Positions 17,854 to 27,211 of a stretch of 64,000 bases of DNA are shown piece by piece. The DNA comes from Prevotella sp. GTDB taxonomy: Bacteria; Bacteroidota; Bacteroidia; Bacteroidales; Bacteroidaceae. The notes below the pieces were generated by a model. It did no database searches. It saw only the letters and a program-made list of their open reading frames with translations, and was not told the DNA's origin. Every line of letters starts with the position of its first letter. Positions within the stretch are counted from its first letter, which is position 1. Location of the stretch: positions 61,771 to 125,770 of the forward strand of contig JAFZIL010000030.1 in NCBI GenBank assembly GCA_017554385.1, read 5' to 3'. The translations under genes were made by a program, and so were the position numbers.

Positions 17854-17908
17854 TAAGAAATTAGAGGGAGTAAAAGGAGTTAGGTGACAATACCTTCCTT
17901 ATTCCTTA

Positions 17909-19495
17909 TTATTTGTTATCTACGGCAGCCTGCTCGATGGGGAGGCACTTCTTGTAGTTCTCGATGTAACGCTCGAAACCGGCGACGTCCTCGGCAGTGG
18001 GGGCGATAGAGACACCGGTGTTGCCAGCGAAGACCACCTCCTCAAGGTAGTCGGCAAGGTTCTTGCCGTTCTTGTTGATAAGGTAGCCGGCCAGCAGGGC
18101 GATACCCCATGCACCGCCTTCGCCAGCGGTTTCCATCACCGAGATGGGGCTGTTGAGGGCGGCAGCGAGCATGCGCTGACCCACGCCGGGAGTCTTGAAG
18201 TAACCACCGTGACCGGTGATGCGGTCTACGCGTATCATCTCGTCCTTGAACAGGATGTCATTGCCAATCTTCAGCACGCCGATGGCACCGTAAAGGTTGG
18301 CTCGCATGAAGTTAGCGAGGTTGAACTTGTCGTTGGCTGAACGAACGAAGAGGGGACGGCCGTCGCTGAGACCTGTGACAGGCTCACCGCTGACGTAGTT
18401 GTATGCCATCAGGCCACCGCAGTCGGTGTCGCCCTCGAGGGCTTTGTTGAACAGCTTGCCGTAGAGTTCGTTCATGTCGACGGGCACGCCGAGCAACTGC
18501 TGATACTCCTTGAACAGTCCCACCCAGGCGTTGATGTCTGAGGTGCAGTTGTTGCAATGGACCATAGCCACGAGCGAGCCGTCGGGTGTGGTCACCATGT
18601 CAATCATCTCGTAGGGCTTCGACAGCGGCTTCTCCAGCACAATCATCGAGAATGAAGAGGTACCTGCCGAGACATTACCCGTGCGCTGCTTCACGGCGTT
18701 GGTGGCTACCATACCTGTGCCTGCATCGCCCTCAGGAGGACAAACGGGACAGCCGGGCTTCAGGTGGCCGGAGACGTCGAGCTTCTTGGCACCCTCAACA
18801 GTCAGCATGCCTGCGCTCTCGCCTGCGTTCAGGCTCTTGGGCAGGATGTCGAGCAGGGTCCATGAGTAGCCCTTTGGTGCGATGAGCTTATTGAACTTCT
18901 CGACCATCGTGGCGTCGTAGGTCTTTGTGGCGGGGTCGACGGGTATCATGCCCGAAGCATCGCCGACGCCCAGGACGAACTCGCCTGTCACCTGCCAGTG
19001 GACATAGCCTGCCAGGGTGGTCAGGTACTTGATGTCCTTTACGTGGTCGTTGCCCTCGAGGATGCACTCATACAGGTGGCTAATGCTCCAGCGCAGGGGG
19101 ATGTTGTAGTTGAACAGCTCGGAGAGCTCAGCGGCAGCTTTGCCTGTGTTGGTGTTACGCCACGTGCGGAAGGGCACCAGGATCTCCTGCTTCTCGTTGA
19201 AGGCCATGTAGCCGTGCATCATAGCCGAGAAGCCTATGGCAGCGAGGTTCTCAATCTCGCAGTCGTACTGCTTCAGCACGTCCTTGCGCAACTCAGCATA
19301 GCAGTCCTGCAAGCCATACCAGATGGCTTCGATGCTGTAAGTCCACAGACCGTCGACGAGCTGGTTCTCCCACTCGTGCGAGCCTTGAGCGATGGGTTTG
19401 TTGTCCTGGTCGATAAGTACGGCCTTGATACGGGTGGAACCAAATTCGATTCCCAGAATGGCTTTACCAGCCTCGATGGTTTGTTTTGCAGTCAT
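17909..19495 (-). CDS. araB: FGGY-family sugar kinase, probable L-ribulokinase
   Basis: A 528-residue carbohydrate kinase. N-terminal ATPase motif GIEFGSTRIKAVLIDQ, MHGYMAF and TWRNTNTG (substrate side), and C-terminal ATP-site segments GNVSAGTSSFS and TAGEGGAWGIA support an intact FGGY enzyme. It resembles the Bacteroides ribulokinase placed in the arabinose pathway; xylulokinase is the main alternative. In the window it stands alone, about 26 kb from the araA/araD/araR operon, but next to arabinan-type glycosidases. It has its own promoter at 19523-19554. Confidence 0.8.
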   Translation of the reverse strand: MTAKQTIEAGKAILGIEFGSTRIKAVLIDQDNKPIAQGSHEWENQLVDGLWTYSIEAIWYGLQDCYAELRKDVLKQYDCEIENLAAIGFSAMMHGYMAFNEKQEILVPFRTWRNTNTGKAAAELSELFNYNIPLRWSISHLYECILEGNDHVKDIKYLTTLAGYVHWQVTGEFVLGVGDASGMIPVDPATKTYDATMVEKFNKLIAPKGYSWTLLDILPKSLNAGESAGMLTVEGAKKLDVSGHLKPGCPVCPPEGDAGTGMVATNAVKQRTGNVSAGTSSFSMIVLEKPLSKPYEMIDMVTTPDGSLVAMVHCNNCTSDINAWVGLFKEYQQLLGVPVDMNELYGKLFNKALEGDTDCGGLMAYNYVSGEPVTGLSDGRPLFVRSANDKFNLANFMRANLYGAIGVLKIGNDILFKDEMIRVDRITGHGGYFKTPGVGQRMLAAALNSPISVMETAGEGGAWGIALLAGYLINKNGKNLADYLEEVVFAGNTGVSIAPTAEDVAGFERYIENYKKCLPIEQAAVDNK

Positions 19496-19522
19496 TGTTT
19501 TTCTGTTTAGGTTTTAATACTG

Positions 19523-19554
19523 CAAAAGTAGTTTATTTTTTGCAAATAGCCAAA
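19523..19554 (-). promoter_or_regulatory. Promoter of the ribulokinase gene
   Basis: Minus strand TTTG-N20-TACTTTTG, full consensus match, with the start codon about 30 bases downstream. Confidence 0.8.
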
Positions 19555-19607
19555 CATTTCTCTATAAAAATGGAATAAGTGGAATAATTACCCTAAATTA
19601 ACGAAAT

Positions 19608-19688
19608 TTAACACCGGCACCAGTTGAACAGTGTCCGCACCGTCACGCCCGCTGCCTGGGCCAGCTGTTGTTTCGTCATTGCTCTCAT
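19608..19688 (-). pseudogene. Truncated helix-turn-helix fragment
   Basis: A 26-residue open frame whose core is TKQQLAQAAGVTVRTLFNW, a typical helix-turn-helix start, followed at once by a stop (CRC then TAA). Intact relatives continue for 50 or more residues, as I recall for DUF4248-like proteins. Most likely a dead remnant of a small mobile-element regulator. Confidence 0.5.
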
Positions 19689-19760
19689 AAAATGATGAAT
19701 TAAGCATTGCAAAGTATTATACTTTCAGTGTCTAAGTGCCATACTTACGTGTCCTAAACA

Positions 19761-20087
19761 CTATACTTTTGAAAGGCATCCTTGGCGATGTGTGACAGAT
19801 GTGACAGAAGAAATATAAACTTTCGTATAAAGGAAAACATTTAGCCTTAGGGATAAATAATTTCCTATAGGGAAAGTTGCTGTTTTATCTGTCATATCTG
19901 TCACAACCACATCAGAATGGAAGGTCGCCTTCATGGAAATGTGGTTCAAATGACGCGCTTTCTTCGTTATTTTCATCTGGTCCACGATTCGCTGCTCGTC
20001 GGCATCGAACCAGTAGCGGAAGCCCCGTCTAAGTTCGTCGCGCAGCTGGGCGTAGAGCTGGTCGTAGTAGCATTTTATAGGATAGCT
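19761..20087 (-). pseudogene. Remnant of a VapE/DUF3874-type mobile-element protein
   Basis: The frame upstream of an ATG at 19985 reads YDQLYAQLRDELRRGFRYWF then DADEQRIVDQM, which looks like the C-terminal part of the virulence-associated-E/DUF3874 ATPases of Bacteroidetes mobile elements. It starts abruptly after a stop at 20088-20090 and loses family character after about 50 residues. I see no N-terminal ATPase region, so it is a decayed fragment. Confidence 0.5.
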
Positions 20088-20147
20088 TTATCTTTCGCTA
20101 TAGGTATGGAACGAGTGGGGTCATTAGTATGTTCACGAGATACGTTG

Positions 20148-23057
20148 TTATTTCTGTTTCCAATAGTTCTCTAATCGCTGGGCTTCCTCATCTGTAATAT
20201 AGGTAACTGCGCCATGCTTCTGTTCAGAGAAGTTAGTGCGCTTCATGGGACTACCCTTGGCATCAAAATAGCCGATGGGATGATAGGTAAAGAAGTCGCG
20301 TGTCTCTACAAAGCCGAAGTTCATAGGACGGATATTGTAGTTGTCGAACATCACCACATAAGTGTCAGTGCCTATTCGCTGCCAGCAGTTGGGGGCCTCG
20401 TGACCGCGACGCTCGCCGTCTTGATAGAGTTCATCGAACTGGTAAGGACCTGTGATTTTCCGGGCAGTGGCGTGCTTGGGTGTTGCTCCCTTTTCGTGGC
20501 TAACGTAGAACAGGTGGTAGGTGTCGCCCACCTTTATGATGTCCGAATCGATAATGTTATAGGTGGCATTGGGAGCTTCGGCCAAGAGCTTGGGCTGTGA
20601 GGTCAGTGCGTTATAGTCGTTATTCACGTAGGCATAATAGATTTTGTTCATGCCCTTACCCTGACGAGTGGTGAAATGAACCATCAGCTGTCCCGTATCC
20701 TCGTCGTAGACCGTCTCGGGAGCCCAAACGCACCCCACGTCACTCCACTTCATGTCGTCCTGGTCGGGCAGGATGGAGAAGTCGAGGTTTTTTCGCATCC
20801 AGTGGATAAGGTCGAACGACTTCATCAGCACCAGTCCTCGATTGTTGCCCCATCCATATAGTTTACCGTCGCGCTCCCACTCTGTGGTACGCTTACCGTC
20901 ACGCTGACCAAATACGTGCAGGTCGGTCATCGAGAGGTAAAAGGCTCCGTCAGACCCGCGGAAGATATGCGGGTCACGGATGCCATGTTGTATGGCGATG
21001 GTGTCGCCGCTGATTACGGGCTTATCGTCGTTCAGCGCTGTCCATGTATAACCATCGCGACTGATGGCCATGTGGAGACCGTGATCCTGGTCTTTGTGGT
21101 AAACCATGAGGTAGGCGGCAAGAGGTAAGTTGGAAGAAGTAAGAGGTGAGACTCCCTCTGTCGTGGCGGGGATGCTTCTGATGCTGCCGTCAGCATTGTA
21201 GTACATCGGCTCGGCAATAATGCTGCGACTGTAGCCTGTACCTTCAGGCAGGCCACCGTTGTGCGAGAAGAAGAGCCATTGATTACGGAAATTAACGATT
21301 GCGGGGTGCGTGGTGTTCGAGTTTCCGGCTATCTCGCTGATGATTCCCATCGGCTTATATGGCCCACCAATGTTGTCTGCAACAGCATAGGCAATCTTTT
21401 CCGGCCACTCACTGGCATAGGTCAGATAGTACTTTCCATTGTATTTATGTACCCAAGGAGCCTCGGTAAATCGTGGTACATCTATCTGGTGGATGTCACC
21501 GTCTATCTCCGTCATGTTTTCTTTCAACTTGGCATAGTAGCACTGCTTGTTGCCCCATATTATATAAGGCGTACCATCGTCGTCGATGAGGATGGCAGGG
21601 TCAATACACGCCCAACTATGCTTCGATGTGAAGCACTGCTCATTGGTGAGGAGGGGTTTCCCGAGTGCATCCTTATAGGGGCCTGTAATCTTGTCGCTCA
21701 CAGCAACGCCGATACCACACCAGTTGGTCGACACATACCAGTAATAACGCCCATCCTTACCTTTCGCAACATGACCTGCGTAGGCCTGCTTGCTCTTTGC
21801 CCAGGCGAAGTCTTCGATGCGCAGGGGTGACGGGTGCTCCGTCCAATGACGCATATCAGTAGTGGAATAGAGCAGCCAGTCTTTCATCACGTAGCCATTC
21901 TGATTGCCTTCAGCATCATGACCAGCAAAGAGCCATAGCGTGTCGTTCTCCACCAACACGGCAGGGTCGGCCGTATATTTGTCGCGGATAATGGGGTTGC
22001 CGTTGCTCTCAAACTCATGGGTCATCACCCAGCCCCATTTCTGTTGCACGCGCTCAATCTCGTCTTTCGTCACCGAGATCACACTTCCATGACGGGGGAA
22101 GAAGTCTTTGCGGAACGACTGCGGCTCCTTGGTCCAATGAATAAGGTCTTTGGAGGTCTGATACTCATAGCGCCCTGAGCTGTAAAGGTCGTACATGAGA
22201 ATCCATTTGCCACTACCATCATGCAATGGGAACACGCTGCTTCCTTCCACATGCGTACGTGTCCCAGCGTAGGCATCCAGGTATTTGAAGTCTTCCTTAT
22301 ACGGGCCTGTGAGTTTCTTTGAGAAAGCCTGCTGGATACCGTTCTTCACCTCCTTGCCACGCTCGTCCTTGGTATTGCCTTTATAGAAGAGGTGGTAGGT
22401 GCCATCTTTGTAGATGATGTCGTTGTCGATGCTGCCATATTTGGCAGAGAACAGTTGCTTCGGCTCGCTCTCGAAAGCCGTAAAATCCTTGTTGGCGTAG
22501 GCATAATAGGTGATGAGGCTCTTTCGTCCGTCTCCTGTGCGTTGCAGGGTGAAGTAGATCATGTACTTCTTCGCCTTGCGGTCGTAGATGGTCTGCGGTG
22601 CCCACACCCAGTAGGCATCGCTGAACTTGGGCCAGTCCTTTCCCAAATTGATTTTCCCGTGCGTCCAGTTGACCAAGTCCTTCGATTTCATCAGCACGAT
22701 GCCAGGGTTCTCGGTCCATCCGTTCTTCATCACATTCATATCTGTTGCCACGATGTAGTAGCAGCCGTCCTCACCACGCAGGATGTGCGGGTCGCGGATG
22801 CCACCGCTCTCACTAATAGTATCAGAGGCTATTATAGGCTTATTGTCGTTCAGTGCGTACCAGTTTTTGGCATCTTCACTCACAGCGAAGCGCAATTGTT
22901 CCTGCAGGCTCTTGTCTCCGCTGCCCTCAAAGTAAGCGAAAAGATAACCCGCATAAGGAGAGTTTAGAGATGAGCGTTTAGCGTTTAGAGTTTGGGTTTG
23001 CCCATTGGCAAGACTCACTCCCATAAATAGCAACGCTAATATCAGAATCTTCTTCAT
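20148..23057 (-). CDS. Secreted enzyme with three tandem GH43 modules
   Basis: A 969-residue exported protein (signal peptide 1-20). Three five-bladed-propeller GH43 modules: about 35-345, 350-640 and 645-965. Likely general base and acid residues are D89 (GIRDPH) and E271 (HVEGSS) in module 1; D364 (TADPAV), D486 (CIDPAI) and E532 (FTEAPW) in module 2; D695 (GIRDPH) and E887 (GHEAPN) in module 3. Modules 1 and 3 resemble each other (VWAPQTIYD versus VWAPETVYD), module 2 is of a different GH43 type. GH43 enzymes are alpha-L-arabinofuranosidases or beta-xylosidases; the context favours arabinan debranching. Last gene of the minus-strand glycan cluster. Confidence 0.9.
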   Translation of the reverse strand: MKKILILALLFMGVSLANGQTQTLNAKRSSLNSPYAGYLFAYFEGSGDKSLQEQLRFAVSEDAKNWYALNDNKPIIASDTISESGGIRDPHILRGEDGCYYIVATDMNVMKNGWTENPGIVLMKSKDLVNWTHGKINLGKDWPKFSDAYWVWAPQTIYDRKAKKYMIYFTLQRTGDGRKSLITYYAYANKDFTAFESEPKQLFSAKYGSIDNDIIYKDGTYHLFYKGNTKDERGKEVKNGIQQAFSKKLTGPYKEDFKYLDAYAGTRTHVEGSSVFPLHDGSGKWILMYDLYSSGRYEYQTSKDLIHWTKEPQSFRKDFFPRHGSVISVTKDEIERVQQKWGWVMTHEFESNGNPIIRDKYTADPAVLVENDTLWLFAGHDAEGNQNGYVMKDWLLYSTTDMRHWTEHPSPLRIEDFAWAKSKQAYAGHVAKGKDGRYYWYVSTNWCGIGVAVSDKITGPYKDALGKPLLTNEQCFTSKHSWACIDPAILIDDDGTPYIIWGNKQCYYAKLKENMTEIDGDIHQIDVPRFTEAPWVHKYNGKYYLTYASEWPEKIAYAVADNIGGPYKPMGIISEIAGNSNTTHPAIVNFRNQWLFFSHNGGLPEGTGYSRSIIAEPMYYNADGSIRSIPATTEGVSPLTSSNLPLAAYLMVYHKDQDHGLHMAISRDGYTWTALNDDKPVISGDTIAIQHGIRDPHIFRGSDGAFYLSMTDLHVFGQRDGKRTTEWERDGKLYGWGNNRGLVLMKSFDLIHWMRKNLDFSILPDQDDMKWSDVGCVWAPETVYDEDTGQLMVHFTTRQGKGMNKIYYAYVNNDYNALTSQPKLLAEAPNATYNIIDSDIIKVGDTYHLFYVSHEKGATPKHATARKITGPYQFDELYQDGERRGHEAPNCWQRIGTDTYVVMFDNYNIRPMNFGFVETRDFFTYHPIGYFDAKGSPMKRTNFSEQKHGAVTYITDEEAQRLENYWKQK

Positions 23058-23098
23058 ATTATCTTTTTATCAAGAATTTGAGAATTAAAAAATATGAA

Positions 23099-24709
23099 TT
23101 ATTTCGCTATGTATGTATGCATAGAGTGTGCTGGAAGGGTCATGTTCAGGAACTTCTTACCCAGTTTGACGGTGGCGGTGCGCTGGTCGTTGGTCTGGTT
23201 GCCAATGATGACCACATACTTGTTGTCAGGCCGCTGGAACACAATGACGGGCATGCCTTGTGTCTGTTCGCGCGGTACATACCCCTGCATCTTACTGCCT
23301 GGAGGCACGAGGTTCGAGAAGTGCTTCACGGCATAGAACTCAGGTGTAAAGCGATGAGATAAGTTCGCTGATTTTACCTGTACCAGTGCATTCTGCTTCC
23401 ATCCCCAGGCACTGCGGCCCTGGTCACAGAGGATGAAGTTCCAGATATAATACTCATCGCAACCGCGACCTACGTAGTCTGCCAGCAGATGGAAGGTATG
23501 TTCTCCTGCCCGCCAATCCATCTGTCCGTTGCCGCACTCACTCTCAGTGGAGATGAAGCGCAGGTTAGGATAGCGTTGACGCAGGGAGTCGATAATCTGA
23601 CGCCCCTCCCACTGCAAGCCGATGGCCTTAACTAGTGGAGAGTTTAGAGTGTAGAGCGTAGAGTTTTCTTCCGCCGTTTGGGCTGGCGCGACGAGTCCGT
23701 CGATGAACTGTGATACATAATCCAGTCGATTGGTATTGAGGGTGCCGATGTTGACATCAACCTCGGGGTGCTTCTTCTGCATGGTGGGAATCAGGTAGTC
23801 ACGATTGAAGCGCAGTGTACCTTCTGCCGTCCAGGCGCAACCAGGATAGGCAGTATACGAGTAGGCCTCGTTCTGATACATCACCATATCAATAGGAATG
23901 TTCTCTTCAGCATACAGGTCAATGAACTTACAGAACATGTTAGCGTAAGCCTGTAGGTAGCGCGGGTCTTGAATGAAGTAGGTCTGCGAGGCCAGTTTCT
24001 TGGGGAACAACCGACCGCGCTTCCCGTCCATGAACTTCATCTCGTCAGGATCTACAGTGGCATCTTGGTAACTGCTCCCCTCTCCAGTCAAGTTCCCCTC
24101 GCCCTTCGGAGAGGGGTTAGGGGTGAGGCTGGGGCTAAACAGCAGGTAGTCCTTCTCCTTCGGTTGAGTGTTAGCTGGCGAACTGCACACAGGGTAGTCC
24201 TGATTGATCTTCATCCATGCTGGAGGGCTCCAAGGTGATACCCAGAAGGTCATCTGCGGCTGGTACTTCTGAGCCTTCTTGATGAGTCGAATCACATTAG
24301 CCTTGTCATGCTCGATATTAAAGTATTTCAGTTGGAAGTCACCTGCTACCGTATCGCAAGAGTACCATGCGCGGCTGTAGTCGTTAGCGTTCATCGACAG
24401 ACGTCCACGGGTGAACTTCAAGTCACCGTTAGGAGAGAAGAGGCGACGCATCACCTCCTCCTGTTCCTCAGGTTTCAGCAGTTCCAGGGCATCCAGATCC
24501 AACTCGTTGAAGCACGTACCCCATGCCTTGAACACATGGCCCTGCTCCTGCCCCGTGATGTTTAATATCGGCTCAGTGGTAGCCTTGCCGCTAAGCACTG
24601 TCTTCGATTGTTGCCACTCGTTGCCTTCTGTCGTTGTATAATGCAAAAAGGTCTGAGCCGTCGCTTCGATGCTGACGGCCAGACCTAATATGATAATTGC
24701 TTTCCTCAT
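23099..24709 (-). CDS. Secreted GH30-family glycoside hydrolase
   Basis: A 536-residue exported protein (signal peptide 1-19). The TIM-barrel GH30 pattern is clear: AWGTCFNELD near 63, FTRGRLSMNANDYS near 99, WVSPWSPPAWMK near 156, acid/base E281 in YQNEAYS, nucleophile E389 in STESECG, and a C-terminal beta-domain (residues 450-536). GH30 members act on xylan, beta-1,6-glucan or related polymers; subfamily cannot be fixed here. Two low-complexity insertions interrupt the barrel: about 192-212 encoded by a palindromic repeat, and about 348-360 encoded by a GGAGAGTTTAGAG-type repeat. Both keep the frame and leave catalytic residues intact. Confidence 0.88.
   Translation of the reverse strand: MRKAIIILGLAVSIEATAQTFLHYTTTEGNEWQQSKTVLSGKATTEPILNITGQEQGHVFKAWGTCFNELDLDALELLKPEEQEEVMRRLFSPNGDLKFTRGRLSMNANDYSRAWYSCDTVAGDFQLKYFNIEHDKANVIRLIKKAQKYQPQMTFWVSPWSPPAWMKINQDYPVCSSPANTQPKEKDYLLFSPSLTPNPSPKGEGNLTGEGSSYQDATVDPDEMKFMDGKRGRLFPKKLASQTYFIQDPRYLQAYANMFCKFIDLYAEENIPIDMVMYQNEAYSYTAYPGCAWTAEGTLRFNRDYLIPTMQKKHPEVDVNIGTLNTNRLDYVSQFIDGLVAPAQTAEENSTLYTLNSPLVKAIGLQWEGRQIIDSLRQRYPNLRFISTESECGNGQMDWRAGEHTFHLLADYVGRGCDEYYIWNFILCDQGRSAWGWKQNALVQVKSANLSHRFTPEFYAVKHFSNLVPPGSKMQGYVPREQTQGMPVIVFQRPDNKYVVIIGNQTNDQRTATVKLGKKFLNMTLPAHSMHTYIAK
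24093..24130. repeat. Palindromic repeat inserted inside the GH30 gene
   Basis: CCCCTCGCCCTTCGGAGAGG followed by GGTTAGGGGTGAGG, the same family as 27176-27206. It encodes a TPNPSPKGEG stretch in frame with the enzyme. Confidence 0.8.
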
Positions 24710-24730
24710 AAATATATAACGCGTACTATG

Positions 24731-27130
24731 TTATCTTATTATGAATTTGTTACCTTTAGTAATATAAATACCTTGCTTTGTTGGTGTAGCCACACGGCGA
24801 CCCTGCAGGTCATAGTAGTGGTTATTAGCTGTTGGCTGTTTGCTGTTAGCCACGACCACCTCGATACTGTTTGGAGCCGTTCCACTGATATTGACAGCCA
24901 CGGTATTCTTGAGACCGTTGGAAGGGGTGATTGGCTGCAGAATGATATAGGCAATATCCTTGCTGGCCTTTTCCGTGTTAACGGTGAGGTTGCAAAGCGT
25001 CTCATCTTGAGTGATAGAGATGCCGTCGCCATCAATCTCAGTGCCGTCCATAAGCACCATCTTGACAATTGTAGCGCCTGTACAGTTATTATAGTGAAGC
25101 ATGATAGGCTCATTCTTCTCCACCTTGAAGCGGGCGGCTGTAGCATCGGGCAGGTAATAGCCAAGATGAGGCGGCTGGTTATAGCCTACGTTCTGCCAGG
25201 CAATGCCAAGACGGTATGTGTGGTCATACATCAGACATGGTACGCGGGCAACTGTTTCATGAGCCGTGGCAAAAATGTTGAGCGTTGCCTTGTCCTCGTT
25301 ATTGAAAAGGATAATTTCCTCGCGCCAGTCACCAAAGATGTCGGCAGACAGGCAAGGCGTGGTCTTTGTGCCGTTGCAGGTGACGCTATAGCCGTACTCA
25401 TAGAGCTGCTTGCCATCAACAGCCATGCGTCCCTCGCCTGCTTTTTCCAGATAGGGCTGGTTGTGACCACCGCCCACGCCGTTGAGCAGCTCGTCGTAGA
25501 TGTCGCCGTCCCAGTAGACGCGGAAATTCTCCGACCACGCGTCACCTACAATGGCACCCGTAGGCGCATTGTACATGTTGCCATCACCAAAGTACCAGAA
25601 CTCATAGCCGCGCTTCTCGTTGACGTCAGCTGCGATGCCACGAGCCGTGTCGCCATCGCCCGTCATGTGGATGAGCAACTCACCTGTTGCAGCATCACAG
25701 ATGTGCATGCCGAAGGGAGGGTCTTCGTGAATAGTAAAGACCTCCAGACCTGGACGATCGGGCATCAGGTCGGCCACATGGATGGCATCACCGTGGTTCA
25801 GGCCCGTGCTCCAGAGCAGCGTGCCGTCGTGGTCAATGGCGGCAGAGCCGTAGATGACCTCATCCATACCGTCGCCGTCAACATCGGCACAGCTGATGTT
25901 GTGGTTGCCCTGACTGTAGGCAGTGTAATGCGTGGCACCGGCATAGGTAGCGTGGTCGTAGGTGCGCACATCCTTTTGATTTGAGGTTGTCATAACGGTC
26001 TTGTTTGATAGGCTGGCGTGGCGCCAACGAGTAGAGAGCTTCTTTCCGTCGAAATCCACTGCCCAGAGATAAGAGCGGGTATAGTAGCCGCGGCACATCA
26101 CCGCAGAGGCATGAGTGGGATTGGCTGCGTCCAGATGTGCCACTGTTGCCAGATAGCGCTCTGAGCGGTTGCCGTAGTCATCGCCCCAGATATCGTAGCG
26201 ACCTTCAGGTGCTCCGCCCACGAAGCAACCACGGTTCGGGTTGTAGTAAACCGTATGGATGGCCTCGCCGGTTTCTCCATTAAAGATAGTAAGGAACTCA
26301 GGTCCGTACATCACCTGTCCACCACCATTTAAGTATTCTTTCTCATTGTCCACCTTACGGATCACCTCCTCATCGGCGGCATCACTCACATATTTGCCTG
26401 CACCATCAATGGTACCAGGACCAGTCTTCACCACAAACTCGGCTTTGCCATCGCCGTCGAAATCATAGAACAGGAAGGGCACATAGTGTGGACCCGAACG
26501 GATGTTATGTCCCATGGCGATGCGCCAAAGCTTCTGTGCTGTCATCTTACCGTCGGCCTCGATGATTTTGTAGCAGTCGAAGAAAGTGGGTCCGGTAAAG
26601 CCACCCTGCGAGTTGTCGGCAGGATAGGAGGGTTCCCATTTCACCAACAGCTCCAGCACGCCGTCACCGTCCGCATCAGCCACAGAACAGTCGTTGGGTG
26701 AATAGTTGTTGGTCTTGTCGTGGAAGGTCACGTCGGCAGGACGGTCGAGCTTCAGCGTGTTGTAGATGCCCTGCCAAGGAGTAATAGCCTCAGTAGTGCT
26801 CACCACCTCACCGTTGCGCTTCGTTACAATCTGATACTTGGCGGTTTTAGAGCCTTGTTTGTCGAGCCAGTTGGTCGAGTTGTTGATGTCTGTAGCTACC
26901 ACCGTGCCGTTCTTGATTACGTCGAACGTAGTGTAGTCATCATCGGTGTCGAGCATGCGCCACGATATCAAGTAGTTGCTACCTGATGCTGTCTGCGGCA
27001 CAGCCATCACGTGACGGGTAAGAGCCTCACCCCCAGCCCCTCTCCGATATGAGAGGGGAGTAGTTACCTGTGCGAACGAGGAACTCACTGCCGCTACTAA
27101 GAAACAGATTGAAAAAATTCTCTTTTTCAT
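24731..27130 (-). CDS. Rhamnogalacturonan lyase, polysaccharide lyase family 11
   Basis: A 799-residue exported protein (signal peptide 1-20). The beta-propeller body about 40-600 carries repeated calcium-binding DxDGDG motifs (ADADGDGVLE, YDFDGDGKAE, ADVDGDGMDE) and family blocks HNISCADVDG and FGDWREEI typical of YesW/YesX-type PL11 lyases, which cleave the rhamnogalacturonan I backbone by beta-elimination. About 690-799 is a C-terminal part ending YYDLQGRRV ... NKFIIR, a probable type IX-like sorting tail. A palindromic repeat near the N-terminus adds a short SYRRGAGGEA stretch. Upstream of GH30 by about 21 bases, so co-transcribed. Confidence 0.92.
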   Translation of the reverse strand: MKKRIFSICFLVAAVSSSFAQVTTPLSYRRGAGGEALTRHVMAVPQTASGSNYLISWRMLDTDDDYTTFDVIKNGTVVATDINNSTNWLDKQGSKTAKYQIVTKRNGEVVSTTEAITPWQGIYNTLKLDRPADVTFHDKTNNYSPNDCSVADADGDGVLELLVKWEPSYPADNSQGGFTGPTFFDCYKIIEADGKMTAQKLWRIAMGHNIRSGPHYVPFLFYDFDGDGKAEFVVKTGPGTIDGAGKYVSDAADEEVIRKVDNEKEYLNGGGQVMYGPEFLTIFNGETGEAIHTVYYNPNRGCFVGGAPEGRYDIWGDDYGNRSERYLATVAHLDAANPTHASAVMCRGYYTRSYLWAVDFDGKKLSTRWRHASLSNKTVMTTSNQKDVRTYDHATYAGATHYTAYSQGNHNISCADVDGDGMDEVIYGSAAIDHDGTLLWSTGLNHGDAIHVADLMPDRPGLEVFTIHEDPPFGMHICDAATGELLIHMTGDGDTARGIAADVNEKRGYEFWYFGDGNMYNAPTGAIVGDAWSENFRVYWDGDIYDELLNGVGGGHNQPYLEKAGEGRMAVDGKQLYEYGYSVTCNGTKTTPCLSADIFGDWREEIILFNNEDKATLNIFATAHETVARVPCLMYDHTYRLGIAWQNVGYNQPPHLGYYLPDATAARFKVEKNEPIMLHYNNCTGATIVKMVLMDGTEIDGDGISITQDETLCNLTVNTEKASKDIAYIILQPITPSNGLKNTVAVNISGTAPNSIEVVVANSKQPTANNHYYDLQGRRVATPTKQGIYITKGNKFIIR
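27027..27060. repeat. Palindromic repeat inside the PL11 gene N-terminus
   Basis: Read on the minus strand, CTCCCCTCTC pairs with GAGAGGGG across ATATCG-like spacer; encodes YRRGAGGE just behind the signal peptide. Same family as the intergenic copy at 27176-27206. Confidence 0.75.
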
Positions 27131-27175
27131 ATTGTGTGCAATTATTTGTTTACTTATATATAAAAATCTATATAC

Positions 27176-27206
27176 TCCCCTCTCCCGTTGGAGAGGGGTT
27201 GGGGCG
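27176..27206. repeat. Intergenic copy of the C/G-rich palindromic repeat
   Basis: CCCCTCTCC and GGAGAGGGG form the stem, followed by TTGGGGCGTGAGG. It lies between the PL11 gene and the 1101-residue secreted protein gene. Confidence 0.8.
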
Positions 27207-27211
27207 TGAGG

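Noticed and set aside
24728-25984. 418-residue plus-strand frame
   Set aside because: Antisense to the PL11 lyase; no signal, no domain character.
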